The notes below the pieces were generated by a model. It worked only from the letters and a program-made list of their open reading frames with translations, searched no databases and was not told the origin of the DNA. From assembly GCA_004519485.1 (NCBI GenBank), contig CP038111.1, positions 502,001 through 566,000 of the forward strand: a stretch of DNA of 64,000 nt, in the 5' to 3' direction. Of this stretch, positions 10,183 through 19,714 are shown one piece after another. The stretch is from Nannochloropsis oceanica (taxonomy: Eukaryota > Sar > Eustigmatophyceae > Eustigmatales > Monodopsidaceae). The translations under genes were made by a program, and so were the position numbers. Numbering within the stretch: the stretch's first letter is position 1; every line of letters starts with the position of its first letter.

Positions 10183-12660
10183 ATGCCTGCTGCCTTGTCC
10201 TCCACCGCCAGCTCGACCGCCCCCTCGAGCGGGGCAAATCCTTTCCGGGATTTGGCACTCGCACAGCAGCAGCAAGAGGGAATCGCTGCCGCAGCCTCCG
10301 ATCCACTACGGTATTACTGGCTCAAGCAGGATAACATTCGACCAGGTGCTGCTTGGACGCCTTTGCGTAAAAGGGACAGTGCCGCGCTCGAGGCGGCGCT
10401 AGCAAAAGCTGAAACAGCTTCTTCGGGTGGGGGAAATGCCGAGCTGCCGGTCTCCGTGCTGGTAGAAGGGGGTCGGTACCAAGTGAACATGAAGGAAAGG
10501 CGACTGCATGCTATATACTGGGACAAGGACGAGCGGCAGGTGCTGCGGTCATCATGGTTCTCCAAACCAGCCACAAACCTACCGGGAGCCGGGGGCTTTG
10601 TCCCGTACGGAGAAGCCGACGCGGCAGCGATTGAGTCCTTGTACCAAGACGTGCTCGACGAGACAGTGCGCTCCTTGTCGGCAGGCTCCTTTCTGGAGAC
10701 GTCCTCTACCTCCTCCTCCTCCTCCTCTTTTCCTTCCTCCTCCTCCTCCTCCTTCTCCTCCTCCTCCTACTTCTCAGCGGGAGGCGATGCCCTGGGCGAA
10801 CATTCCTCGGGGGCTGGCGCACACACCACTACAACGACAGCTTGCAGCGGTGGGGGTGGCAAGAACGTGATTTTACGAAAGGAATTGATATTGGAAGACA
10901 AAATCCACAAGGTGGTCATCACCGTCAAAGACGTCACCACCTCTGCCGTCGACAGCAAGCAGCACCGGCGTGGCAGCACCGCGAGCACGGGGAGCGGGGA
11001 CGGCAGCACCGGTTCAGGCGGGGCTTCCGTTACCCTCCCCTGCTCGGCCTACGCCGTGAAGACCTTGCCCGGGATAGAGATTCAGATGCATCAGCAGCGC
11101 GTTTCCTACGGCATAGGCGTGCTGCACAACCGTGTGATGCGGCGAGGCTACGTTGACGAAACGGTGGCGCAGACAGGGACGGCAGCAGCCGGCACGCCCT
11201 CTACGCCACTGGAAGTGGACGAGCGGGAAAAAGACAATGACCTGGACCGGGAGCCAGACCACCTGTGTTTTGTGGTGCACGGCATAGGGGAGAAGATTTG
11301 GAGCTCGGACAAGGTCCAGGGCATGCTTAGTCTTCGGGCCTCGGTGGAGCAGCTGCGCGTCAATGCCTTGGCCCAGCGTGTAAAGCACCTCGAAACGCTT
11401 TCACGCGCTTCAGAGGACTGTCCTACAGGCGAAAGTACGACGACAACTACAGCAGCAGCAGCAGCAACAGCAACAGCAGGGGCCCTGGGCGAAGGAGCGG
11501 GCAAGATGACGAGGCAAAAGAAAACCCGCACGGAGTTTCTCCCCATCGAGTGGTTCGATATCTTGAGGGGCGACACCGCAGACGAGCAAGGAGACGTGAT
11601 GCGGCGCATTCAGCGCGTGACCCTCGACACGGTGCCTCTCTTCCGGCAGCTCGCGAATGACTGCGTTCTCGACGTCCTTCTGTATATGAACCCTCGTTAC
11701 CGGCAGAAAATAGTGACCGCCGTGGCCAACCGCATCAATGCCGCGTACGCCTTATTTTGCGAGCACCATCCGGGTTTTCATGGCAATAAAAAGGTATCGG
11801 TCATCGGCCATTCCCTTGGCTCTGTGGTTCTCTTTGATTTGCTTGCACATCAGACGTCAGCCCACCAAGAGGACGAGCCCCTCCTGTCGCCCACGGACGT
11901 GCACATTGACTTTCCCCTATTGACCTTCCCAGTGGATATGTTTCTCACGCTCGGCTCACCAGTTGGTTTGTTTTTGTGCGTGCGGGAGCAGGAAATGCCC
12001 CCCGATTTCCGCTTTCCTACCACAACCCGTTTCCTCAACGTCTTCCATCCCTTGGACCCTATTGCCTATCGGCTGGAGCCCCTCCTCCAGCCCGCCCTTT
12101 CGCAGCTGCCTCCTGCGTTAGTTCCCCATCATGAGGGTGCTGGCAGCAAGACATTCGTCACAAAAGCGCGGGAACAGAAGCGGCTGGTCTCGGGCTCGCT
12201 GTCCGCCTTGTCGTTGAGCGTCTCGGCGGGCGCTAAGAGCTTGATGGGCTCCCTTTCCAGCCTGACCATGACCAAGCCTGCATTTTCCCCTGGCGGATAC
12301 CAGGAGATGCTCACACTGGATACAAGCAACAAGAATGGAGCTGATCTTATAGGCATGAGCCCGCCTGTTGGCATCGTGGAGGATGAGGAAGTCGCCAAGG
12401 AGGTGCCAGACGTGGCTTCTTTGCGTATTAATAACGGACAACGAGTGGACTATGCACTGCAGGAGATGGTGTCGGAGCAGATCAACGAGTACGTGTCTTC
12501 GATTGCCGCACACTCTTGCTACTTTGCCTCCCCCGATGTGGCCTACTTTATCACACAGCTGGTGTACGACAAGGCCGCTTCTGGCGACACGGGGATCCCG
12601 GATATCACGGACGGTGATGGAAAGGAAGTGATGGCGAGCGAAAAGGAAGAAGGAAGATAG
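10183..12660 (+). CDS. DDHD-domain phospholipase (PA-PLA1 type)
   Basis: A single exon of about 825 residues. The N-terminal part contains a WWE-like module (YYWLKQDNIRPGAAWTPLRK ... WFSK). A Ser run from TCC repeats (about 10700-10770) and other linkers follow. The catalytic half has LCFVVHGIGEKIW, the lipase elbow VIGHSLGSVV with nucleophile Ser about 544, and then the DDHD domain: DMFLTLGSPVG, FHPLDPIAYRLEP and SCYFASPDVAYFITQLVYD. In animals, plants and yeast this family hydrolyses phosphatidic acid and related lipids at ER/Golgi membranes. The first in-frame ATG (10183) was taken as start; the frame is open a little further upstream without an ATG. Confidence 0.9.
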   Translation: MPAALSSTASSTAPSSGANPFRDLALAQQQQEGIAAAASDPLRYYWLKQDNIRPGAAWTPLRKRDSAALEAALAKAETASSGGGNAELPVSVLVEGGRYQVNMKERRLHAIYWDKDERQVLRSSWFSKPATNLPGAGGFVPYGEADAAAIESLYQDVLDETVRSLSAGSFLETSSTSSSSSSFPSSSSSSFSSSSYFSAGGDALGEHSSGAGAHTTTTTACSGGGGKNVILRKELILEDKIHKVVITVKDVTTSAVDSKQHRRGSTASTGSGDGSTGSGGASVTLPCSAYAVKTLPGIEIQMHQQRVSYGIGVLHNRVMRRGYVDETVAQTGTAAAGTPSTPLEVDEREKDNDLDREPDHLCFVVHGIGEKIWSSDKVQGMLSLRASVEQLRVNALAQRVKHLETLSRASEDCPTGESTTTTTAAAAATATAGALGEGAGKMTRQKKTRTEFLPIEWFDILRGDTADEQGDVMRRIQRVTLDTVPLFRQLANDCVLDVLLYMNPRYRQKIVTAVANRINAAYALFCEHHPGFHGNKKVSVIGHSLGSVVLFDLLAHQTSAHQEDEPLLSPTDVHIDFPLLTFPVDMFLTLGSPVGLFLCVREQEMPPDFRFPTTTRFLNVFHPLDPIAYRLEPLLQPALSQLPPALVPHHEGAGSKTFVTKAREQKRLVSGSLSALSLSVSAGAKSLMGSLSSLTMTKPAFSPGGYQEMLTLDTSNKNGADLIGMSPPVGIVEDEEVAKEVPDVASLRINNGQRVDYALQEMVSEQINEYVSSIAAHSCYFASPDVAYFITQLVYDKAASGDTGIPDITDGDGKEVMASEKEEGR
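10704..10772 (+). repeat. TCC trinucleotide run in the DDHD gene
   Basis: Interrupted TCC/TTC codons encode a serine-rich linker between the WWE-like and lipase parts. The tract is in frame and therefore expandable without frameshift. Confidence 0.8.
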
Positions 12661-13161
12661 TCTTGCATTTTCTATGGAAAGAATCGGCAAGAAAGAGAGA
12701 AATCTTGTGACTTAGAAAATGCGTTATGTCTGGATAAGGCGTGTAGGTGGGTGACATCCAGCCTCCGCCTTTTCGATAGGAGGGGAGGATGATGCAAAAA
12801 GAATGTAAGAAATGAACTACACGACTGACATGGTGAACGTACGTGCTTGCTTTCTCTTGTTTTTGATGTTCTCATTAGTTTCTACCTCCTGTGGCCTTCT
12901 CTTGCAAGGGGCCTTCTTAATGAAGTCTGGGGTGGTAAAACTGCGGCATTTTTTTATCCTATGATCCTATAATACCAATAGATCCAATATACCAATATAT
13001 CAAATATCTATCATATCATATCCGCATGTGTATATATCCGCACGTTCCTTCAAGCATGTTCCCAATTGGCAGGTTGACTTTCTCCCGCACAATCTCGGTA
13101 CTGTATGACCACGAGTGAATGCCTCTTTCGTTGACATACATAGAAGCAGAACACAGCATCA
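12661..13161. other. Tandem intergenic region
   Basis: Holds the 3' UTR of the DDHD gene and the promoter of the TFIIS-like gene. A strikingly AT-rich segment with ATATC/ATACC repeats lies at 12955-13045. No ORF or RNA gene was recognised. Confidence 0.45.
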
Positions 13162-13995
13162 ATGAGCACGGAGGACGGTGCCTCCGAAAGCAAAAGGATG
13201 AAGCGGCGGGCCGTCAACAAAAAAGGGTGGAACCCGCATGCTACTCCTCCGCGAAACAAGCAGCTCAAAGAAGAGGAGGGACAAGAGGAGGACAGCCCGA
13301 CTTTGCCTTCCTTTCGTAAGACATCTGTGCAGGCACTGCAAGAGCTCTTCGTCAAGGCCAAAGCAAACATCAACGGAGAAAGTGGAGTGCAGCAGCCGGC
13401 AGACTATCTGCGTCGATTTGCCGAGGAGGTGGAGGAAGCAATCTTTGAGCAGTACGGGAACATTTCCAACCCGTACGAATCAACACGCGCATACGGCAAT
13501 CAAATCCGTACTCTAAGGTACAATATTCTCCAAAATAAGGACTTGCAAGGTCGCATAATAACAGGCGGCCTCAATGCTATGACCATTGCACGTTTGACCC
13601 CCGAAGAAATGCTGACGACGACCGCGCGGCTGGAGCAGCATGAAAAAGAGGCCAAGGCGTATGACATGCAACGACTGGATCGGCATCTTGCACCGCAGGT
13701 GGGGATAGGGAATACATGAGGAAAGAAATCGACATTTTTAAGAGGATCATTTATAATGTTTCATTGTCAGTATATATATCCCATCCAGTCAGGTGATATC
13801 CCATCCAATCCCGCACCCACACAGGTGGAAGAAGAGCTGGCGGCCCGTATGGCAGGAGGAGGATTGACATGTCCCGTGTGCGACTCGGATGAGGTTGGTA
13901 TGATGCATCGTCACAACGCTTTGGAAGAAGAACAGCAACGACAGGTGGAGATGGCTTGTAATGCTTGTGGCGCAACTATGGCACAGGAGGAGTAA
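13162..13995 (+). CDS. TFIIS-like transcription elongation protein, short form
   Basis: Exons 13162-13698 and 13825-13995, intron 126 bp (CAG|GTGGGG ... CAG|GTG, phase 0), about 235 residues. After a basic, acidic-tipped N-terminus, residues about 50-178 match the TFIIS central domain that binds RNA polymerase II: NPYESTRAYGNQIRTLRYNIL, then LTPEEMLTTTARL. Exon 2 adds a zinc ribbon (CPVC ... CNAC). The TFIIS N-terminal LW domain is missing. The catalytic RSADE loop of TFIIS is not visible between the two Cys pairs, where the sequence reads HRHNALEEEQQ. It may therefore bind polymerase without stimulating transcript cleavage as TFIIS does (inference). Confidence 0.85.
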
Positions 13996-14154
13996 TAACG
14001 AGAGGGGAGCAACATAGAGAAAAGCAAACATACATAAGCCAAGAGGGTCTGTCAATTACTCAGCACAGGAATAAAGGCAATGTCAAAAAACAAGAGCGGA
14101 AAAACAAAGGACCGACATTTCGACAATCTATACTTTTTTTCCGAAATCGGTCAC

Positions 14155-15003
14155 TCAAGGATTGACCCGCCGTGTCAACCACTCTTCGCTTGTCGCTGCA
14201 CACTCTGCTTTTCTAGTGTCTCCTTCTTTCCCTCCTTTTCCCTGCCGCTGTTTATGCACCATCCGCACCTGCGGGTTGGGCCGTAATTGCAGGTGGTCCA
14301 CCCTCGAGGGATGAAACAACAACAACACAAAAGTATCTGGCGGAGCCGAAGATGCTGTGGGTGGAGGAGGATTGAACAAAGCCATCCTCATTTCCTCCGT
14401 CATGCTGTCCTCTTCCTGAGGGGCACCTGGAAGAGGCCAAATAAATTGCAACCGGGCATTATCAGAGAGTGCGGCCCATTGAGCTTCACGAGCATCCGCG
14501 AGTGCAGCATCACTCTCCCCTGCCATGACGAGCTGACATTTACCGGTCAGACGAAATTGTTCCCTGGACTGAACAAAATACCAAGATAGCTCACCGAAGG
14601 GGTTTGCTCGCAAGTCTTTTACTTTCTCGCTTCGGCTATCAGTTATGACTTTGAGCGTGGTAGTGTTGTCATGGAAAAATCCGCGGAAGACGACCCACCG
14701 AACGTGAGGGCGGTATTTAGAACATATCTTGTCACTTATGACGTCTTCTTCATCGTCTTGGTCCGTGGAGGCTTCACGCTGACCAATTGTAGCCAATTGC
14801 ATGAAGCGCGAGTGCATGTCGGCCTTGTTTTTTTCCAGAGCCAGGTCAAGGGCTTGGACCCACCGATGTGGCGACGTCGATGTAGTATTAGAGGAAGCGA
14901 TTGAGCTGCTGTTGCCCGTAATGATGCTTCCGCCACTGCTGCTGCCAACGTCGCGGAGACCCTCGGTACTGCTCCTACCTCCGGTGGAAGTCACGGCCGC
15001 CAT
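14155..15003 (-). CDS. Pyridoxamine 5'-phosphate oxidase-like FMN-binding protein (Alr4036 type)
   Basis: About 282 residues in one coding exon. A Ser/Thr/Gly-rich N-terminus is followed by the split-barrel fold of the PPOX family: RFMQLATIG, RWVVFRGFF, TDSRSEKVKDLRANPFGELSWYF and SREQFRLTGKCQL. These match the Alr4036-like FMN-binding branch rather than canonical PdxH, so the reaction is uncertain. The frame is open upstream (hydrophobic, HLLVLFSLAKAFLL) but lacks an ATG. A good acceptor (TTTGTAG) ends just before 15034, suggesting a leader intron, so ATG 15003 is preferred. Confidence 0.8.
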   Translation of the reverse strand: MAAVTSTGGRSSTEGLRDVGSSSGGSIITGNSSSIASSNTTSTSPHRWVQALDLALEKNKADMHSRFMQLATIGQREASTDQDDEEDVISDKICSKYRPHVRWVVFRGFFHDNTTTLKVITDSRSEKVKDLRANPFGELSWYFVQSREQFRLTGKCQLVMAGESDAALADAREAQWAALSDNARLQFIWPLPGAPQEEDSMTEEMRMALFNPPPPTASSAPPDTFVLLLFHPSRVDHLQLRPNPQVRMVHKQRQGKGGKEGDTRKAECAATSEEWLTRRVNP

Positions 15004-15329
15004 GAGCACAGAAGATGATGACACGGTCAATCTACAAAGAAGGAACGCTTTGGCCAGGGAAAAAAGAACCAACAAATGCAATCTACGGCGCAGCGCCCTT
15101 GTTTACCGTGAGGGTGGTGTGTGTGGATGGGGAGGTGGGGAGGTAGGGAGGTCAAGACATAGATTTCCTTTCCATTCGAACCGTACTCACCTGCACAAGA
15201 AGTGGTGAACCTGTGGCAAGGATACCGCAAGCATTCAAGCGCCTATACCGTGTGTGGGTATGGAGAAGGGGCGTGAGAATCGGTGTATAAATTACATGCA
15301 ATTCGCCAGCCTCAACGGACGAGTCAAGG
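15004..15329. promoter_or_regulatory. Bidirectional promoter, PPOX-like / Bud32
   Basis: The 326 bp between divergent start codons must contain both transcription starts. A likely leader-intron acceptor of the minus-strand gene lies near 15034. No specific motif was identified. Confidence 0.4.
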
Positions 15330-16118
15330 ATGTCGATGATGCTGAAATCTCACCCTATTACGCACACAGGGATGGCTAAGTCTTCCACAGTCACCGACGC
15401 TACCCGCAGCACGGACGGTCTTGTCTTGCTGGCTCAAGGTGCCGAGGCCCGGGTTTTTGAGCTGCCATCGTTCTTGGGAGGCCGCCCCGCCATAGTCAAG
15501 GAGCGATTTGCCAAGTCCTATCGCCTTCCCGTGCTCGACTCCAAGCTGACCAAGCAACGCACCGTGGGTGAAGTCAGATGCATGCTGCGGTGCGCTAAAG
15601 CAGGGGTACATGCGCCGTGCGTGTACATGGTGGACGCGCAGGCCTCACGGATTTACATGGAAAAGATTGAGGGGCGGACACTCAAGGCATTCCTGAGAGA
15701 TGAGTACGATGAAGCCACGAGAACCTACACTTCCGTAGCCCACGCCTTGGTCAGGGAGCTTGGCACGGCAGTGGCACGAATTCACAATGCCGAGATGGTA
15801 CACGGGGACTTGACCACGTCCAACTTTCTAGTGGTGGGCAAAGACGACTGTGAAGGGGAAGGGCAAGTCTTACCCCTGCACAAGCTCGTGGCGATCGACT
15901 TTGGCCTGGGGTTTTTGCAGCCTTTGCCGGAAGACAAGGCCGTGGACCTTTATGTTTTGGAACGGGCTTTTGTCTCGACGCATCCCAATTCACAAGGATT
16001 GGTCGATCTGGCGATGGCAGCGTATGAGCGGAGTTCTCCTTCACATCGCTCGGCCTTGGTGCTTAAAAAGCTGGAGGACGTACGACGGCGGGGACGCAAA
16101 CGAGACATGTTTGGATAG
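15330..16118 (+). CDS. BUD32: Bud32/PRPK-type kinase of the EKC/KEOPS complex
   Basis: A single exon of 262 residues, the compact size of the family. It shows the Bud32 signatures in order: LLAQGAEARVFE (nucleotide loop), IVKERFAKSYRLPVLDSKLTKQR, GEVRCM, the catalytic HGDLTTSNFL, IDFGLG in place of DFG, the conserved EDKAVDLYVLERAF, and the basic tail RRRGRKRDMFG. In eukaryotes and archaea this atypical kinase/ATPase works with Kae1, Cgi121 and Pcc1 to make the t6A37 modification of ANN-decoding tRNAs. It acts in cytosol and nucleus. An alternative in-frame Met lies 14 residues in (MAKSSTV). Confidence 0.95.
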   Translation: MSMMLKSHPITHTGMAKSSTVTDATRSTDGLVLLAQGAEARVFELPSFLGGRPAIVKERFAKSYRLPVLDSKLTKQRTVGEVRCMLRCAKAGVHAPCVYMVDAQASRIYMEKIEGRTLKAFLRDEYDEATRTYTSVAHALVRELGTAVARIHNAEMVHGDLTTSNFLVVGKDDCEGEGQVLPLHKLVAIDFGLGFLQPLPEDKAVDLYVLERAFVSTHPNSQGLVDLAMAAYERSSPSHRSALVLKKLEDVRRRGRKRDMFG

Positions 16119-16562
16119 AATCAATCATTGAAGAGTAGTGTAAATATCCACAGATGCGATAAGCTAAGAAATAATCTACGAGCAACAATTGAATGAGCAC
16201 GGAGCGTGATTTGCTTTGAGGGAGCCATGTCAAACAAATGCGGCGCGGGTTCCGTGATCCCCATGTCTGCCCTACTTAAGTAATCGTGGTATTTGCTTGT
16301 GCGGGGGTGGGGGAGAGGGGGGAGAGGGCAGCAAGGGGAAGCAAACAAAACAGTGGCTAGTTCAGGGACGCAAAATGAGCGTTTTATTCATATTGAAGTC
16401 TCGCCTGGCTCTCTCATCATGATTGCCGCTCTTGTTACAAGTAAATCTCTTAAGGGAATGTTACCCTCCCCTTTTGGACGACTGGCGCACTCTTTCCGTC
16501 TTCCCCTTCACTTCCGCCGAACACCTTCACTTACAGCGTTCCTCCACATCCAAACTCCACAG
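16119..16562. other. Upstream region of the RS-rich gene
   Basis: The reading frame of the next gene extends upstream to about 16293. An ATG lies at 16419, followed by AA|GTAAAT at about 16440, and a pyrimidine-rich tract ends in CCACAG at 16562. This may be a leader intron or an alternative N-terminus. Confidence 0.35.
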
Positions 16563-18182
16563 ATGTTGAACAAGGGGCAAGACGCTGGCACTCCACCCCC
16601 TGCCCACCCCAAGGCAAAGAGCAAGAAAGAGGATGAGCATGAAGAGGAGGACATCGGCAACGGTAGCGACGCAAGCAGTGGCAGCAGCACCTCGAACAGC
16701 AGCAACAGCAGTGGTAGCAGTAGTGGCCCATCCTCATCCTCCTCTACATTTTCCACATCCTTGGCGTCGCGATCGCCGCCCCGCTCCGCCAAGATGGGGA
16801 AGCACCGAAAGCGGAAGAGAAAGGAAAAGGAAAAGGGGGAGGAGGAGGAGGAAGAGGAGGAGGAGGAGGAGGAGAGGCTCAACGGACTTAATCGCCTTGA
16901 TAGCCATGGGGTCAGCCGCAGCCGCAGGAGGAGTCCTGTAAGAGAGATGGGAGAATCCCGGAAGGACAAGAAGAAGGGGAATAGGAGGGAGGAGGAGGTG
17001 GATGAGGAGGAGGATTGGAAGAAGGCAATCACTGCTGGGAAGAAGCGTAGCCGAAGCCCGAATAGGGATGGAAGGAAGAAGATGAAGAAGGGGGAAGCTC
17101 GTGAAAAGGACTGGGATATTATGAAGAGTGAGAAACGGCGGCGGGAGGAACGGGAGAACAGGCGTCGCAGCCGAAGTCGAAGTCGAAGTAAGGAGCGGGA
17201 GGAGCGACGAGGACGTGAAGGAGGGCGGGAGGGAGGACGTTCTGACCGTGATCGGCGTTTAAGGGGCGAACACCGTTCGGAGGATAGGAGGGATCACCAC
17301 AGGGATCAGAATGATCAGCACGGAGGAGGAGGAGGAGGTGGAAGGTGGGGATGCCGCCCTGGTCGCGACCGTTTCGGCCACCCTTCTCGATATGGTGGGT
17401 GCGATGGCCGAGGGGGTGATGAAGGAGGAGATAGGGGGGAAGGAAGTGGGGGAGGGGGGAGGCACGAGCAGTACGGTGTGGATGGCGGCGGCTTTGGGGG
17501 TGGGGGTGGTGGTAGCGGACGTGGGCGTGATGAGAGATGGCACCAGCAATATGCACGTCGTCCTCTTCCGCCTTCCTCCCCCCCCATGCCTCCTCCTTCC
17601 CCACCAAAATCAAAGCGCTCGGGCATTTTTCAATACCTTGCCGATGTCCCTGGAGTGACCCTTCCTCCCTCCCTCCGTCCCTCCCTCCCTCCCTCTGCTG
17701 CATCAGCTGCGCCGTCCGTCAATGGAGGTAGAGAAGGAGGAGGCGTTGCTGCGTATTCTAACACCTTCGGCGTGCGGGATAATCACCGAGGAGGAGGAGG
17801 AGGCGGAAGAAGAGGAGGAGGAGGAGGAGGAAAAGAGGGAGGAAGATATTGGGGATGCGCACGAGAAGGCGGCAGACATCGGGAAATGGAGAAAGAGGTG
17901 GACGGAGAAAGGGGAAGAGGAAGAGAAGGCGACCGGGGCCGAGGAAGAGAAGGAGGGCGGGAGGGAGGGAGGAGGTTACAAGGAGGGGAGGTGGTGCGGG
18001 ACGGCTATTCCAAGGGCATTCATGTCGACGAAGCGCCAGAAAGGGCAAGGCCGTATGCCTGTGACGTGAGTGGGTGTGAGGTATCTTTTGCGATTGCCCC
18101 TGACTTGTGCGATCATTTGATGAGGGCGCACGGAACGAAGAGACACCCTAGTCAGATCGTGGCCAGACAGGTCATTTTTTAG
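16563..18182 (+). CDS. RS/RE-rich protein with a C-terminal C2H2 zinc finger
   Basis: About 539 residues from ATG 16563, directly after a possible acceptor; a start at 16419 is also open. The first two-thirds is low complexity: Ser run, Glu run, then basic Arg-Ser and Arg-Glu repeats (RRRSRSRSRSKE), then Gly-rich blocks. A proline patch leads to SKRSGIFQYLADVPG. The C-terminus has one classical zinc finger, YACDVSGCEVSFAIAPDLCDHLMRAH in pattern C-x4-C-x12-H-x4-H. RS-rich plus zinc-finger composition is typical of nuclear speckle and pre-mRNA splicing proteins, but no family can be named. Introns inside the Gly-rich part cannot be excluded. Confidence 0.6.
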   Translation: MLNKGQDAGTPPPAHPKAKSKKEDEHEEEDIGNGSDASSGSSTSNSSNSSGSSSGPSSSSSTFSTSLASRSPPRSAKMGKHRKRKRKEKEKGEEEEEEEEEEEERLNGLNRLDSHGVSRSRRRSPVREMGESRKDKKKGNRREEEVDEEEDWKKAITAGKKRSRSPNRDGRKKMKKGEAREKDWDIMKSEKRRREERENRRRSRSRSRSKEREERRGREGGREGGRSDRDRRLRGEHRSEDRRDHHRDQNDQHGGGGGGGRWGCRPGRDRFGHPSRYGGCDGRGGDEGGDRGEGSGGGGRHEQYGVDGGGFGGGGGGSGRGRDERWHQQYARRPLPPSSPPMPPPSPPKSKRSGIFQYLADVPGVTLPPSLRPSLPPSAASAAPSVNGGREGGGVAAYSNTFGVRDNHRGGGGGGRRGGGGGGKEGGRYWGCAREGGRHREMEKEVDGERGRGREGDRGRGREGGREGGRRLQGGEVVRDGYSKGIHVDEAPERARPYACDVSGCEVSFAIAPDLCDHLMRAHGTKRHPSQIVARQVIF

Positions 18183-18747
18183 ACCTCGTGCCCTCTCGCC
18201 CTCCCTCCCTCCCTCCCTGCCTGCCTGCCTGCTTCGTATGCCATGCTGCAGAGACCTGGATGTCATGGAAAAAGCGGTGCGGGAAAGCGTAGGCCAACGC
18301 ATGGGCGAAGGTAGGATGTATGGGAGGGAGAGTATCGCGGGAGGTATGACGAGAAAGGAAAGTCGGGAGACTCAATCGAAAAAAAAAAAAGAGCAACATC
18401 TACAAATATCACCAATATCGTGCGCCTTTTTGTCTGTGTCATATACAACAATCCCAGTTCTTCATGTTCGTGTCGCTGTCTTCATCGTTGTCGTCACCTA
18501 CACCAAAGCCGACTTTGTGTGGCCCTTGACGACGACTCCTCAGTGCGGGGCGTCTCAATGAATGAATACAACGATAAGATTGCTCCGTGTACGTCCTCAG
18601 TGTGTCTTTGTTTCTGCTCCGTCTATCAAGGGGTCTTACCCCACCGCTTTCTGTCGAGTGTACTCTCTTTCAATTCTGCTCATCTATCTTACATGTCCTT
18701 ACCTCCCCATCCTTCCTCCCTTCCTTCCCTCCTGCCTCCTCAGTGTG
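18183..18747. other. Convergent intergenic region
   Basis: Holds a short (CCCT)n/(GCCT)n tract at 18196-18232 and an A11 run near 18380. No coding sequence was recognised. Confidence 0.45.
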
Positions 18748-19011
18748 CTACTTCCTTCTTGATTGTGAAAATTTTTTCATGTCCTTTTCGATCTCCTTCT
18801 GAAAAGCCCCTAAAAACCGTCCAGCCACCCCCACCTGCTTCTCTGCCTCCTTGGCAATCTTTTCACTGTGAGCGGCTCCTGTGATCTTGGCCTTCTCGAC
18901 GTGATCCGCCGTACGCAAAGCAAAGCGTTGGAAGGACCGATTGTTGGCCAGTCCTTTGACGATCAATTCGTTCGCGATGTAGTTGGCAATACGAAGAAAG
19001 AATCCGGACAT
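18748..19011 (-). CDS. Small conserved-looking protein of unknown function
   Basis: 87 residues from ATG 19011. It opens with a hydrophobic/amphipathic helix (GFFLRIANYIANELIVKGL), then NNRSFQRFALRTADHVEKAK, then a charged helical C-terminus (KEIEKDMKKFSQSRRK). Composition and helix pattern are those of a real small protein. It resembles short plant and algal proteins with an FQRFAxRT motif, which I cannot name from memory. A membrane-associated organellar protein is plausible but unproven. Confidence 0.55.
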   Translation of the reverse strand: MSGFFLRIANYIANELIVKGLANNRSFQRFALRTADHVEKAKITGAAHSEKIAKEAEKQVGVAGRFLGAFQKEIEKDMKKFSQSRRK

Positions 19012-19714
19012 GGTGCTTTGTGCTATGTGGTGGTAGGCTTGTCGATGGGAACTTTTAAGGGTTGCGTGGCGCTCTTGTTATGACGAAGAGAAGGAAGGGC
19101 CTGCGCTGGACAGCCTTTGCAAGGCGTATGATGATCCTGGTTCCGCCTGCGGCTACGAACGTGGCCTGTCATTCGACAGGATTTAGAGGAGGGTGCGTTC
19201 AGTGACTTGCTTTGAGTGTATGTAATTGTGTACTCGTAGCCCGCGCATGCAAAAAGGATGAGCAGCCCCCAGGGCGCGTCGCCTGCTGGCGACGACCTCT
19301 CCACCTCCTTCCTATTCCACGCCTTGTATTGAACCCCATCCCCCCCTTACACAGGCAGCGGTGTACAACGGCAGAAGCAAAAGGTCAAGTCTTGGACGAG
19401 ATTGCACGAGCCGCACCAGATCTCCCGCCATGATGCTCTGAAAAAGGCAGCGCCGCACCATCATCGTAAGATTAAAAATTAAAAAGCGGACCCCCGTAGG
19501 GAGCGAAGGGAAGGAGTGTCAGGGTGGTGGTGATTCTAGTGCCGGCATCATTCTACGAGCAGCACACGTACCCTGCGCCTTCATCACGGATTCAGTGCGC
19601 TCAACAAGCTGCCGCTGCAAGCTGCCGCAGCGGTAGGCCTCGTCTGCTCAGAGTAGCCGCCACCAGACAATTTCTTAGCCTTTCCACGCACTCCGATTAC
19701 ACACCAGGCATACC
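19012..19714. promoter_or_regulatory. Divergent intergenic region
   Basis: Promoters of the small protein and the AAAP transporter should lie here. A possible leader-intron acceptor (TTACACAG|GCAGC) is at 19347-19354. No other structure was seen. Confidence 0.4.

Noticed and set aside
16508-18048. Long antisense ORFs across the RS-rich gene
   Set aside because: They are shadows of purine-rich codon repeats; translations are runs of Ser, Leu and Pro.
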